64,000 nt of DNA. It comes from Sorangium cellulosum So0157-2. GTDB lineage: Bacteria; Myxococcota_A; Polyangia; Polyangiales; Polyangiaceae. Shown one piece after another: positions 45,319 to 54,326 of the stretch. Both the position numbers and the translations under genes were made by a program. Location: the NCBI RefSeq assembly GCF_000418325.1, contig NC_021658.1, positions 10,306,001 through 10,370,000 of the forward strand, read 5' to 3'. Under the pieces are notes generated by a model. The model was not told the origin of the DNA, made no database searches, and worked only from the letters and a program-made list of their open reading frames with translations. The first letter of the stretch is position 1. Each line of letters starts with the position of its first letter.

Positions 45319-46383
45319 TCACTCCGGCCTCTCCGGGTAAGCTTTCTCCTCCCCCGAAGCCTGGTCCACATAGGTTTGCGCCGTGAGCTGGCCATATAGA
45401 TTCCAGCGGCGATCGCTCATGTAGTGAGTAGCCGCCATTCTGTCACGGACCAGGGTCTCCGGATGAGTGGGGCCATAGAAACCGGGTACGCAGTCGGCGA
45501 TCATCAGCATGTGATCGCTCCAGCCGGAACCAGGTTTGTCGGACCTGACGGGCGGCAGGTCGATCTCGGGAAGCAGATAATGGCCATGAGGGTCTACCAG
45601 GCAACTGTTGCCAAGATAGCTGCCCATGACCTGGCCGCCCTGGATCTCTAGTCCTCTTCGATTGCTGTAGGCGCAGAAAATCTCGTTCTGGTAGGCGTTG
45701 GCTCGAATCAGAAAGTCGACATTTGGATAGGGCGTCCTGGATCTTTCTCCGGTTCGTAGCATGGTAAATTCATCGGCGGCCGTGGGGATGACCACGAGCT
45801 GGGCGCCCTTCAGGGCCAGAATGCGGGAAAGCTCGGGGAACTCCCCCTCGTAGCAATTCAGAACACCGACGCCGATGCCGTTGACCCTGAATACCGTGAA
45901 CGCCTCGCCTTCCTCCGGATGAACATGGCCAAAGGACCATGTGTTGCGCTCGTCCCCTCCCCAGAGATGCGTTTTGCGGTAGTTCTTCAACAGCCCGCCA
46001 TCCGAGCCGTACACCGCGATGCTGTCGTAGTGCCGCCGCTCGCCGGCTACGGTGGCCGCTTCGGGATAGGGACAGATGATGGCCAGCTCGTTCTCCTTCG
46101 CCGCGGCAGCCACCTGGTCCAGAACGCCTTCCCTCTGAATCCATTCGGCCATCTCGTGGGCCGCGGCCGCGTCCGTCACGTCATAGCCGGTCAAGAACAG
46201 CTCGGGGAAGCTCAAGAGATGCACCCCAAGCCTCCGGGCCTTGGCCGCGACGTCGCGCAGCACGTCTAGGTTGCGCATCACCGCTGCCATGTCGCCGGCG
46301 GTGCCATAGCCCTGATAGAGCCCCAGTCGCAGGTGGGGCAGCTCAGGTGGTATGCTGTCACTGATGAAGCTCTGGATGATCAT
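45319..46383 (-). CDS. Nitrilase-superfamily carbon-nitrogen hydrolase
   Basis: A 354-aa enzyme with the Glu-Lys-Cys triad of the superfamily: Glu61 in LLSFPELFLTGYDV, Lys137 in NYRKTHLWGGDERNTW, Cys177 in GVLNCYEGEFPELSRILAL. Such enzymes hydrolyse nitriles, amides or carbamoyl groups; the branch is not clear from the motifs, and an aliphatic amidase is most likely. It is the last gene of the proline-reductase-like group, 73 bp after prdB, so it may process a product or precursor of that pathway. Confidence 0.85.
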   Translation of the reverse strand: MIIQSFISDSIPPELPHLRLGLYQGYGTAGDMAAVMRNLDVLRDVAAKARRLGVHLLSFPELFLTGYDVTDAAAAHEMAEWIQREGVLDQVAAAAKENELAIICPYPEAATVAGERRHYDSIAVYGSDGGLLKNYRKTHLWGGDERNTWSFGHVHPEEGEAFTVFRVNGIGVGVLNCYEGEFPELSRILALKGAQLVVIPTAADEFTMLRTGERSRTPYPNVDFLIRANAYQNEIFCAYSNRRGLEIQGGQVMGSYLGNSCLVDPHGHYLLPEIDLPPVRSDKPGSGWSDHMLMIADCVPGFYGPTHPETLVRDRMAATHYMSDRRWNLYGQLTAQTYVDQASGEEKAYPERPE

Positions 46384-46456
46384 ACTGGCGTTCTCCTGCG
46401 CAGGTCCGGGTGAAATCTCGCGACCGCTCGTCCGGGTGTCCAGCGGACGTGCGGGC

Positions 46457-47182
46457 TCACACGTCGTGCCGGTATTCGTATGGAAGCGCCTTCACCTGCC
46501 CGAAATGGGTCATCTCCTCGACGGCGCGGAGGGTATCCTTGAGGATCGCCGTCTGCATCTCCACGTTGCGGGGCTCGCCGGCGTTCGAACCGATGGGGAC
46601 ACGGGGCGCGGTGATGCGGGGCGCGCCCTGCTGCCTGGCGATCGGCGGCAGCGCCGCGATGATGATCGTGGACATGCCCGCGGTCTCCACGGCGCGCTGC
46701 ACCACGACCGCCGAGCGGTGGCACGTACCGCAGCCGCCCGTGAACACAGCGATGTCCACGCCCTCGTCCTTCAGGATCTTCGCGATGGCCGGCCCGCTCT
46801 CGCCGCGGAGTCTGTCCACGTCGCCGCCGCCGCCCATGAACCCGACCAGCGTAGGTGCGACCTTGCCGACGAAGCCCTCGGCCTCGAGCTCGCGCAGGCG
46901 ATCAATCGGGAACATCGCGTTGATGTCCCTGTTGACGTCGCTGTTGTCGAAACCGCCGTGGCTGACCATCAGCTCGGACGAGGGCGTCGTCGATGGGATT
47001 TCGCGAAACGTGTGATCGCCGGACAGGACGAACGGCCTCTGGGATTTCAGGTGGACGCCGCCCGCCGTGCAGAGGGCCACGACGCACTCAGCCAGCGGCT
47101 TCGCGAGGGGGGTCCAGACCGCAGGCGGCGTGATCGGAACAACTATCTCGCTCTTCAGCCCTGTCGCCGTCGTCAGCTTCAT
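46457..47182 (-). CDS. PrdB/GrdB-like reductase subunit, Cys form
   Basis: A 241-aa protein of the glycine/sarcosine/betaine/D-proline reductase component B family, closest in architecture to PrdB of D-proline reductase: MVSHGGFDNSDVNRDINAMF, then DRLRELEAEGFVG. At residues 151-154 it has CGTC (in FTGGCGTCHRSAVVV). To my knowledge clostridial PrdB carries selenocysteine at the first position; here it is a TGC cysteine codon, so no Sec machinery is needed. Start MKLTTATGLK at 47182. It lies 94 bp after prdA in the same operon. Confidence 0.85.
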   Translation of the reverse strand: MKLTTATGLKSEIVVPITPPAVWTPLAKPLAECVVALCTAGGVHLKSQRPFVLSGDHTFREIPSTTPSSELMVSHGGFDNSDVNRDINAMFPIDRLRELEAEGFVGKVAPTLVGFMGGGGDVDRLRGESGPAIAKILKDEGVDIAVFTGGCGTCHRSAVVVQRAVETAGMSTIIIAALPPIARQQGAPRITAPRVPIGSNAGEPRNVEMQTAILKDTLRAVEEMTHFGQVKALPYEYRHDV

Positions 47183-47276
47183 CGCGCTTCTCCTCACGTC
47201 AGTCGCGCCGGAGCACCCTCACGTGACTCAGATAAACCCTCTGCGCTGGCTCCAGCGCGTGCTCCATGCCGCTCCC

Positions 47277-48854
47277 TCACTTGACGAGCCTCTGGTTCGC
47301 GTCGATGACCGACTGGGTCCACCTGCGGTCGGCAGGCGCGATCGGGATACCCGCCATCTTCGTCTTGAGCATGAGAAGGGCGCGCTGCGCGTCCTCGAGG
47401 CACAAGGTGCTCTCACCGAGGATCTCGCTCTCACGGCCCTCCGGGTGCTTGTTGAGCTCGATCATCGCGTCCATGTATCGGTTGCCGACGACGAGCTGGC
47501 CCTGATAGGCAGAGAACGACACGCCGACCACGCTGACCCCGCGCGCGCCGATTTGCTCGATGCTGTCGGCGAAGTCGATATGGTTGTTGCCGAAGCCCTC
47601 GGTCGTGACGATCGCGCCGTCCACGTCGAGCGCCTCCACGAGCGCCCCGAGCCGCGCCGAGACGAACGCCTTTTCATCATTGACTTGCGGGCTGCCGATG
47701 AAGACGACCCCCACGAGGCCGATCTCCTCGTCCTCCGCCATCAGGCGCAGCAGCGGCTCACGGAAATAGTGGCGCGTGCCCTCCTTGGTCGCGGGGCCGA
47801 CGCAGGTCAGCGCGTGGATGCCGCCGTCGCGCACCTCGTTGGGGGAGAGCACGACCGGCACGTTGCCAAGGTCGACATTCCGGCGGCCGCCCTCGACGCC
47901 CGCGGGCTCGGCGGGCAGCAGCAACTTCTCGTGCATCGCGCCCTGGCCCATGATCTCCTTGACGAGCACGACGCGCGGCCTGCCGGGCCTCTTCATGTCG
48001 CTATAGGTCTTCACCCCCATGCAGCCGCTCGTGGGGGCTCTCTTGAGCGCTTCGCGGACCTCTTGCATGATGGCATCGCACGCCCTGTGCGCCGCATAGG
48101 GGCCGCGGCGCTCCATGCCGGTGCCGGCCTGGATGACGACGTTGACGCGCACCATGAGGTCGCCGGAGTCCGGGCAGCCCGGGCGGCCGAAGCTGATCTT
48201 CTCATCCAGACATCCCTCGCAGGAGCCGAACTCGTGAAGCTGAATGCCAGCTTCGTCCACGCCCGTGAGGATGAACACCACGCCATCCATCACGTGAGTC
48301 ACGCCCTCGCCGAGCTTGCCCTCCACCTTCGTGGCGACCGGGATCACATCCATGATGGTATTGGAGAAGACGTGCCGCCTGTCGGGCGTGATGACATCCA
48401 TCTCCACCTTTTTGACGAGGGGATCGGCCTTCAGCGACTCCCTGCACAGCGACTCGCGGACCGTCAGCTGCCCGTCCTCGAAGGAGGTCACGCCGCTGAT
48501 TTCTACCCGGCTGACGTCGTAGTTCCTGTGCGTGAGCGTGCGCACAACCCGTCCCGGCGGCGCGGCAGGCTCGAGGGGCGCGGCGCAGCACGCGGCGGAG
48601 CCGGGGAGGTCTTCGACGAGCGCCGCGGTCAGCGGGGTGAGGGCGTCGGCGGTCTCCTTGAGCGTCGCGCCCAGCACCTGACCGATGGTCAGCGCGCCCG
48701 CGGGGATCGAAAGGAGCCCCGAGCCCTCGAGCTCGGTGAAAACGGAGGGATCCTCCAGGTGTACGGCGCCGATGACGGCGCCCTTCGGCGCCCGGCAGCA
48801 GAGGACGGCAGGGGCGTTCCTGTGGAGGTTCGCGGCTTTCAAGGAAATGGACAT
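47277..48854 (-). CDS. PrdA/GrdE-like proprotein (pyruvoyl type)
   Basis: A 525-aa homologue of the D-proline reductase proprotein PrdA. The motif HALTCVGPATKEGTRHYFRE surrounds the expected cleavage site Thr350-Cys351, where the pyruvoyl cofactor is made from cysteine. Other family segments: VEISGVTSFEDGQLTVRESL, EFGSCEGCLDEKISFGRPGC and TTEGFGNNHIDFADSIEQIG. In clostridia PrdA and PrdB together reduce D-proline to 5-aminovalerate. Cysteine pairs (CEGC) are kept. An electron-donor PrdC homologue is not seen here. Confidence 0.88.
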   Translation of the reverse strand: MSISLKAANLHRNAPAVLCCRAPKGAVIGAVHLEDPSVFTELEGSGLLSIPAGALTIGQVLGATLKETADALTPLTAALVEDLPGSAACCAAPLEPAAPPGRVVRTLTHRNYDVSRVEISGVTSFEDGQLTVRESLCRESLKADPLVKKVEMDVITPDRRHVFSNTIMDVIPVATKVEGKLGEGVTHVMDGVVFILTGVDEAGIQLHEFGSCEGCLDEKISFGRPGCPDSGDLMVRVNVVIQAGTGMERRGPYAAHRACDAIMQEVREALKRAPTSGCMGVKTYSDMKRPGRPRVVLVKEIMGQGAMHEKLLLPAEPAGVEGGRRNVDLGNVPVVLSPNEVRDGGIHALTCVGPATKEGTRHYFREPLLRLMAEDEEIGLVGVVFIGSPQVNDEKAFVSARLGALVEALDVDGAIVTTEGFGNNHIDFADSIEQIGARGVSVVGVSFSAYQGQLVVGNRYMDAMIELNKHPEGRESEILGESTLCLEDAQRALLMLKTKMAGIPIAPADRRWTQSVIDANQRLVK

Positions 48855-49156
48855 ACGGCGTTCCCTCTTCTGGCTCCTGGTGAGCTATCCAGCCGGGTGC
48901 GTTCGATCGCCGAGATCTCGTGTGGAAATTGCACCATGGCTCGTCACCACTCCCGCGGCTCGTGCCGTCGTCATGCAAGAACCGGGCGCGGGGAGACAGA
49001 TGACCTCGGACGCGCGCCCGCCGCCGACACCCGCCCCTCACATCTCCCGCAGGCTGGGTGGCGTGACGGCGGCACCCTTCGATGCGTAGAGAAGCTGCGG
49101 GAAGTCGGCCGGGGAAGCGAACCGCCAAGCCGCCAAGGGCGCCAACAGAACCCCCG
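48855..49156. other. Spacer upstream of prdA
   Basis: 302 bp between the racemase stop and prdA start, longer than other gaps of the group. No gene is seen; it may hold a separate promoter or a 5' regulatory element for prdA, but I recognise no motif. Confidence 0.4.
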
Positions 49157-50170
49157 CTATCTCCCCAGCACGAAGCCGAACCGGAACGGATCGTCCGGGT
49201 CGACGAGCAGCTGCTGGAGCCCGGTGATGTACGCCTGTCCGGTGAAGACCGGCTCGACCACGCAAGTCTCGCCGATCTGCCATTGTCGCGTGAGCCTCCC
49301 GAGGAACCTCGTTCCCAGGATGCTCTCATTGGCGAACTCCACGCCCAGCGGGAGGTCCCCTCGCGCGTGGAGCATGGCCATGATGGCCGAGGTGCCGGTA
49401 CCGCAGGGCGACCGATCCAGCTGTCCCTCTCCGAAGATGACCGCGTTCTTCGCGCCACGGCCTCCCGGCGCCGGCGCCTCGTAGATCTCGACCATCTCGA
49501 CCGTGGTGATGTGCGGCGCCGTCGGGTGGCGCACCCGCATCGATTCATTGACCGCCTTCCTCAGCGCCACGCCCAGCTGGACCAGCCTCGCCGCATTCTC
49601 GGGGCGGATCGAGACCCCGAGGTCCTCCGCTCTCGCCAGGGCGAAGAAGTTGCCGCCGAACGCCACGGCGGTCTTGACCTCCCTGCCGCCCGGGAGCTGA
49701 ACCTCGACGCCATCGGCGTAAAGGAAGGAGGGGACATTGACCACGGTCACATCGGCCACCTGATGCCCCTCGACCCGCGCATGCGCTTCGACGGTCCCTG
49801 CGGGCGTATCGAAGACGAGGGAGCCCTCCGGCGCGTGAGGCAGGATCGCGCCGGTCTCGAGGAGCGCGGTCGCGATGCAGACGATCCCGTGGCCGCACAT
49901 ATCGGGGTAGCTCCTGCCCTCGATGAAGATCACACCGTGGTGAGCGCCGGCCGTCACGGGGGGCGTGAGCACGGCGCCCACCATGTCACGGTGCCCCCTG
50001 GGCTCGTGTACCGCGAGCGTACGGATGTGATCCAGGTGCGCTCGCATGTACTCCTTCCTGTCGGCCATCGTGGCTCCCGGCAGGGGCGGCACACCGCTCA
50101 TGAGGATGCGATTCGGCTCGCCGCCGCTATGGGTATCGATGGCAGAGAGAACATGGGACAGCCTTGCCAT
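49157..50170 (-). CDS. Proline racemase-family enzyme (PrdF/LhpA type)
   Basis: A 337-aa cofactor-independent racemase or epimerase. Both catalytic cysteines are present: DMCGHGIVCIATALLETG and SPCGTGTSAIMAMLHARG, which favours a true racemase/4-hydroxyproline epimerase over the Thr/Cys dehydratases. N-terminal IDTHSGGEPNRILMSGVPPL is typical. The start at 50170 follows AGGAGGAGCC; the longer open frame has no such site. It would supply the D-isomer for the PrdAB-like reductase downstream. Confidence 0.92.
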   Translation of the reverse strand: MARLSHVLSAIDTHSGGEPNRILMSGVPPLPGATMADRKEYMRAHLDHIRTLAVHEPRGHRDMVGAVLTPPVTAGAHHGVIFIEGRSYPDMCGHGIVCIATALLETGAILPHAPEGSLVFDTPAGTVEAHARVEGHQVADVTVVNVPSFLYADGVEVQLPGGREVKTAVAFGGNFFALARAEDLGVSIRPENAARLVQLGVALRKAVNESMRVRHPTAPHITTVEMVEIYEAPAPGGRGAKNAVIFGEGQLDRSPCGTGTSAIMAMLHARGDLPLGVEFANESILGTRFLGRLTRQWQIGETCVVEPVFTGQAYITGLQQLLVDPDDPFRFGFVLGR

Positions 50171-50423
50171 GGCTCCTCCTGGGTGCGCCTGCTCGCGCCG
50201 GCGCATCGAGCACGCGCAGCGCGGCACGACCTGCTGCTCCGTAGCCGCCATGAGCGCAACTATGGGATGCGTGGCGGCGAGCGTCACGTCACGGCTGTCG
50301 CCTGGGGCGCCTCAGGCGTCCGGGCGCCGGGCAGGCGTGGTTGAGCGCGGTGATGGCCGCCCCCGGCCGTTTCTGACGGTCGCCTTGACGCGCGCAGCAT
50401 GCGCCCAATAGCCGGATGGGAAC
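50171..50423. promoter_or_regulatory. Divergent promoter region racemase/ABC transporter
   Basis: 253 bp between the divergent racemase and transporter starts. It must hold both promoters; no clear operator or sigma motif is recognised by eye. Confidence 0.4.
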
Positions 50424-52577
50424 GTGCGTCTCGAGAGCAAGCCTTCGCCCGGTCGCCTGCTGCACCTGGTTGCCGCGTGCGTTGCGCTCGTCGCCGGAGC
50501 GTGCGGCCCGATCCGTGGCGAACGCAGCGCTGGCGACGAACGCGGCGCCGCCATCGTCATCGGCTCGGCGGTCCCGCTCACCGGCTCCAGCGCCAAGATG
50601 GGGCAGGACATGAGACAGGCCATCGAGATGGCCGTCGACGAGATCAACGGCCGCGGCGGCGTGCTGGGCCGCAGGCTGGAGGTCAGGTTCCAGGACGATG
50701 CCTGCGACGCAGAGGCCGCCGTGGCCGCCGCCCACAAACTCGCCGCGCAGGGCGCGGTCGCTGCCATCTCCGGCTATTGCAGCGGCGCCCTCCTGCCTGC
50801 CGAGCCCGTCTATCACCGCGCCCGTATGGGCGCCGTCGTTCCGGGGGCCAACGCCGTCAAGCTGACGATGCAGGGGTTTGACAACATCAACCTGATGCTC
50901 CCGAACAATCAGGTCCAGGCCCGTACGGCCGCTGACTTCCTCACCTCCACGCTGGGCAAACGGAGGATCGCCATCCTCCACGACAACTCCGCGTTCGCAA
51001 GGGAGCTGGCCGATCTCACGCGGGAGGAGCTCCGGGGAAAGGCCGACGTCGTCGCCTTCGATGCGGTGACGCCTGGCGAGCGGGACTTCTCCGCCGTGCT
51101 GACGCACCTCAAGGCCAGGCGCCCGGACGCCATCTACTGGACTGGATACTACGCCGAGGGGGGCCTCATCATCAGGCAGGCCCGCGGTCAGGGCATCGAC
51201 GCCTCGATCATGGTCGGCGACGGCTCGCGCGACGCCGCCCTCATCGCCACCGCCGGCCTCGCCAGCGCAGAGGGCGTGTTCGTCACGAGCCCCCCGAGCG
51301 CGGCCGAGCTCCCGGGCGCTGCGGGCTGGGCGCGGCGCTACGCGGCGGCTCACGGCGAGCCAGGCCCTTACAGCGCGCAGGCGTACGACGCCGCGCAGAT
51401 CGTCGCAGCGGCCATCCAGGCGGCGGGCTCCACCGACCGCGCCGCGGTCGCCGCGGCCATTCGCGCCATTCACTACGACGGCGTGACCGGCGCGGTCTCC
51501 TTCGACGCCTCCGGCAGGCGCCAGAACGCGGCCTTCGTGGTCCTCGAGATCACGAAGGGCAGATTCACGCTCGTCCAGGGGCCCGCCGCCCCGCGCGCCG
51601 ATGCCGCGCCCTCTCTGCCGCCGCGCGCGGCGGCGGAGCCCGGGCCCCCCGCTCGCTCCACGAGCCGCCTCTCGAACGCCCTCGAGCAGCTCTTGAACGC
51701 GCTGGTCATCGGTTCGTTCTACGCCCTGGTCGCCCTGGGATACAGCATCGTTTACGGGATCATGCGCATGATCAACTTCGCTCACGGCGACCTCTACGCG
51801 CTCGGCGCCTTCGTCGGCTACAGCGCCCTCGCGCTCGCGAGCGGGTCCTTCCTCGGCGCGGGCGCGCTCGGGATCGGCCTTGCCTTGCTCGCCGCCATGG
51901 CCGTCACGGGCGGCGTGGGCGCGCTGATGGAGCGGGTCGCCTATCGCCCGCTGCGCCGCTCTCCCAAGCTCATCCTCCTCATCACGGCCGTCGGCATGTC
52001 GCTCCTCCTGGAGAATGCCATCATGCTCTTCGAGCCCTGGGGGCCCAGCTTCCGTATGTATCCCGTCACCCTGACGCGAGCCGGGACGTCGCTGCTGGGC
52101 GTCCACGTGGGATATGCCCACATCGCCATCCTGGCGACCGCGCTCTCGCTGATGTGGGCCTTGCGCAGGATCATCGGGGGGTCCACCGTCGGCCTGGCCA
52201 TGCGCGCCACGGCCTTCGACGCCGAGACAGCCCAGCTGATGGGCATCGACGTCGACAGGATGATCTCCCTCGCGTTCCTCCTGGGAGCCGTCATGGCGGC
52301 GGCAGGGGGCGTGATGGCCGGCCTGTATTATGGCCAGATCAACTTCCTGATGGGCTTCATCGTCGGGATCAAGGCGTTCACCGCCTCGGTCCTGGGTGGT
52401 ATCGGGAACCTCTCGGGCGCCGTGGTGGGCGGGATGATGCTCGGGCTCCTGGAGGTCATCGGGACGCGGAGCGTGGGCGGCCAGTGGAAGGATGTCTTCG
52501 CGTTCGCCGCCCTCATCGCGATCCTGCTCATCAAGCCCACCGGGCTGCTCGGCGAGCGCGTCGGCAAGAGGATGTGA
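50424..52577 (+). CDS. Fused ABC binding protein-permease (LivK-LivH type)
   Basis: A 717-aa fusion. Residues 1-27 look like a lipoprotein signal (VALVAGAC). Residues about 40-385 are a branched-chain amino-acid type binding protein (IVIGSAVPLTGSSAKMGQDM, VDEINGRGGVLGRRLEVRFQ). A Pro/Ala-rich linker follows, then from about 420 a LivH-type permease (NALVIGSFYALVALGYSIVY, MRMINFAHGDLYALGAFVG, GIKAFTASVLGGIGNLSGAV). Normally these are separate proteins; no stop or frameshift divides them here, so the binding domain is tethered to the channel. GTG start 50424. First gene of the transporter operon. Confidence 0.9.
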   Translation: MRLESKPSPGRLLHLVAACVALVAGACGPIRGERSAGDERGAAIVIGSAVPLTGSSAKMGQDMRQAIEMAVDEINGRGGVLGRRLEVRFQDDACDAEAAVAAAHKLAAQGAVAAISGYCSGALLPAEPVYHRARMGAVVPGANAVKLTMQGFDNINLMLPNNQVQARTAADFLTSTLGKRRIAILHDNSAFARELADLTREELRGKADVVAFDAVTPGERDFSAVLTHLKARRPDAIYWTGYYAEGGLIIRQARGQGIDASIMVGDGSRDAALIATAGLASAEGVFVTSPPSAAELPGAAGWARRYAAAHGEPGPYSAQAYDAAQIVAAAIQAAGSTDRAAVAAAIRAIHYDGVTGAVSFDASGRRQNAAFVVLEITKGRFTLVQGPAAPRADAAPSLPPRAAAEPGPPARSTSRLSNALEQLLNALVIGSFYALVALGYSIVYGIMRMINFAHGDLYALGAFVGYSALALASGSFLGAGALGIGLALLAAMAVTGGVGALMERVAYRPLRRSPKLILLITAVGMSLLLENAIMLFEPWGPSFRMYPVTLTRAGTSLLGVHVGYAHIAILATALSLMWALRRIIGGSTVGLAMRATAFDAETAQLMGIDVDRMISLAFLLGAVMAAAGGVMAGLYYGQINFLMGFIVGIKAFTASVLGGIGNLSGAVVGGMMLGLLEVIGTRSVGGQWKDVFAFAALIAILLIKPTGLLGERVGKRM

Positions 52578-52579
52578 GG

Positions 52580-53536
52580 GTGGGGCGTCTCGCTGCGCTC
52601 GGCTCCGGCGCAAGACAGCTCCTCCGGCGACGGGGCGCCGCAGCCTCGCTGCTGCTCGCGGTCGCCCTGCCGCTCGGCGTGCAGGATCCTTATCTCATGG
52701 ACATCGCGGTCATGGCCCTCATTTACATGACGGTGGCCGTGGGTCTGAACGTGGTGGTCGGTTATGCCGGCCTCCTCGACCTCGGGCACGCCGCGTACTT
52801 CGCCGTCGGCGCGTACACGGCGGCGCTCCTCACCCAGCGCGCCGGGCTCTCCTTCACGCTGGCCTTGCCCGCCAGCGGCGCCGTCGCCATGGCGCTGGGC
52901 TCCCTCATCGGCCTCCTCGTGCTCCGGCTCCGCCGCGACTATCTGGCCATCGTGACGCTGGGCTTCGGCGAGATCACCCGGATCACCGCCACCAACCTGG
53001 ACGCGACCGGCGGCCCCAGCGGCATCTTCGGCCTCGCGCCTCCGTCGCTCCTCGGGCTCCGGCTGGAGCGACCCGTGCACTACTACTACACGACGCTGGC
53101 ATTGCTGGTCATCGCCGCGTGCGCCGCGGCCCGCCTGCGCGAATCCCGCATCGGACGCGCCTGGGCCTTCTTGCGGGAAGACGAGGAGGCCGCAGAGGCC
53201 ATGGGCATCCGCACGTTGAGCTACCGGCTCCTCGCCTACCAGATCGGCACCTTCTGCGCCGGCGTCGCCGGCGCGATCTTCGCGATGAAGATGACCGCCG
53301 TCGCCCCGGCGAGCTTCGGCTTCATGCGCTCCGTCCTCTTTCTCCTGGCCGTGATCGTGGGCGGCGCCGGCAGCGTGCCCGGCGCCCTCCTGGGCGGCGC
53401 GCTGGTCACGATCCTCCCCGAGCTCCTCCGGCCGGTCGCCGGGTTCCGCTATCTGATCTTCGGCGCGGCGCTCGTGCTGCTCATGCTCTTTCGCCCGACC
53501 GGGCTGTGGCCCGCTCCGAGGAGAGCAGAGGAGTAG
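52580..53536 (+). CDS. livM: Branched-chain-type ABC permease LivM
   Basis: A 318-aa inner-membrane permease, partner of the LivH-type domain. Marks: NVVVGYAGLLDLGHAAYFAV, RRDYLAIVTLGFGEITRITA, GPSGIFGLAPP, EDEEAAEAMGIRTLSYRLLA and AVIVGGAGSVPGALLGGAL. GTG start 52580 is 2 bp after the livKH stop. Several membrane helices throughout. Confidence 0.92.
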   Translation: MGRLAALGSGARQLLRRRGAAASLLLAVALPLGVQDPYLMDIAVMALIYMTVAVGLNVVVGYAGLLDLGHAAYFAVGAYTAALLTQRAGLSFTLALPASGAVAMALGSLIGLLVLRLRRDYLAIVTLGFGEITRITATNLDATGGPSGIFGLAPPSLLGLRLERPVHYYYTTLALLVIAACAAARLRESRIGRAWAFLREDEEAAEAMGIRTLSYRLLAYQIGTFCAGVAGAIFAMKMTAVAPASFGFMRSVLFLLAVIVGGAGSVPGALLGGALVTILPELLRPVAGFRYLIFGAALVLLMLFRPTGLWPAPRRAEE

Positions 53537-53540
53537 CGCC

Positions 53541-54326
53541 GTGGCGCTGCTGGAGGTCGAGGACATGAGCCTTCGTTTCGGCGGCCACACCGCGATCCGG
53601 TCCCTGAGCTTCTCCGTGGAGGCGGGAGAGACGCTGGGGCTCATCGGCCCGAACGGCGCCGGCAAGACGTGCGTGTTCAACTGCATCAGCGGCTTTTATC
53701 GCCCCTTCGCCGGGTCGATCGTGTTCGCCGGGACATCCCTGTTGCGCCTGCGCCCCGACGAGCGCGCGGCCCTGGGGCTCGCCCGCACGTTCCAGAACCT
53801 GCGCCTGTTCCCCCGGCTCTCTGCGGAGGACAACGTCCTGTCCGGCACGCACTGCCGCACCCGGGCCAGGCTCGTCTCCTCCGTGCTGCGCCTGCCCTCG
53901 CAGGTGCGCGAGGAGCGTGAGGCCCGAGCGCAGGCCCGGCGCTGGCTGGAGTTCGTCGGCCTCGCCGGCGAGGCCAGGCGGGCGGCCGGCAACCTGCCCT
54001 ACGGCGCCCAGCGCCGCCTGGAGATCGCCCGCGCCATGGCGGTCCGCCCCACGCTGCTGCTCCTCGACGAGCCGGCCGCGGGGCTGAGCACGCCGGAGAA
54101 GATCGCGCTCATGGATCTCATCCACAGGATCCGGGACGCCGGCGTCACCCTCCTCCTCATCGATCACGACATGACCCTGATCATGTCGATCACCTCCAGG
54201 CTGATCGTGCTGGATCACGGAGAGAAGCTCGCCGAGGGGGCGCCGGCCGAGGTCCGGCGCGACCCGAGGGTGCTCGACGCCTACCTCGGGAGGGAGTCGG
54301 ATGAGGACATCGAACAAGCTCCTTGA
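53541..54326 (+). CDS. livG: ABC transporter ATPase LivG
   Basis: A 261-aa ATP-binding subunit: Walker A GPNGAGKT, LivG-type FARTFQN-like GLARTFQNLRLFPRLSAEDN, Walker B LLLLDEPAAGLS, and switch His in LLLIDHDMTLIMSI. The signature LSGGQ is replaced by NLPYGAQRRLEIARA, as is usual in LivG. GTG start 53541. Confidence 0.93.
   Translation: MALLEVEDMSLRFGGHTAIRSLSFSVEAGETLGLIGPNGAGKTCVFNCISGFYRPFAGSIVFAGTSLLRLRPDERAALGLARTFQNLRLFPRLSAEDNVLSGTHCRTRARLVSSVLRLPSQVREEREARAQARRWLEFVGLAGEARRAAGNLPYGAQRRLEIARAMAVRPTLLLLDEPAAGLSTPEKIALMDLIHRIRDAGVTLLLIDHDMTLIMSITSRLIVLDHGEKLAEGAPAEVRRDPRVLDAYLGRESDEDIEQAP

Noticed and set aside
46457..48854. UGA selenocysteine in prdA or prdB
   Set aside because: Both frames are uninterrupted; the key position in prdB is TGC, and no SECIS-like need arises.
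47067..49484. 805-codon plus-strand open frame
   Set aside because: Antisense to prdA and prdB; no recognisable domain.
49157..50170. trans-3-hydroxyproline dehydratase
   Set aside because: Both catalytic cysteines are present, whereas the dehydratases have Thr in place of one.
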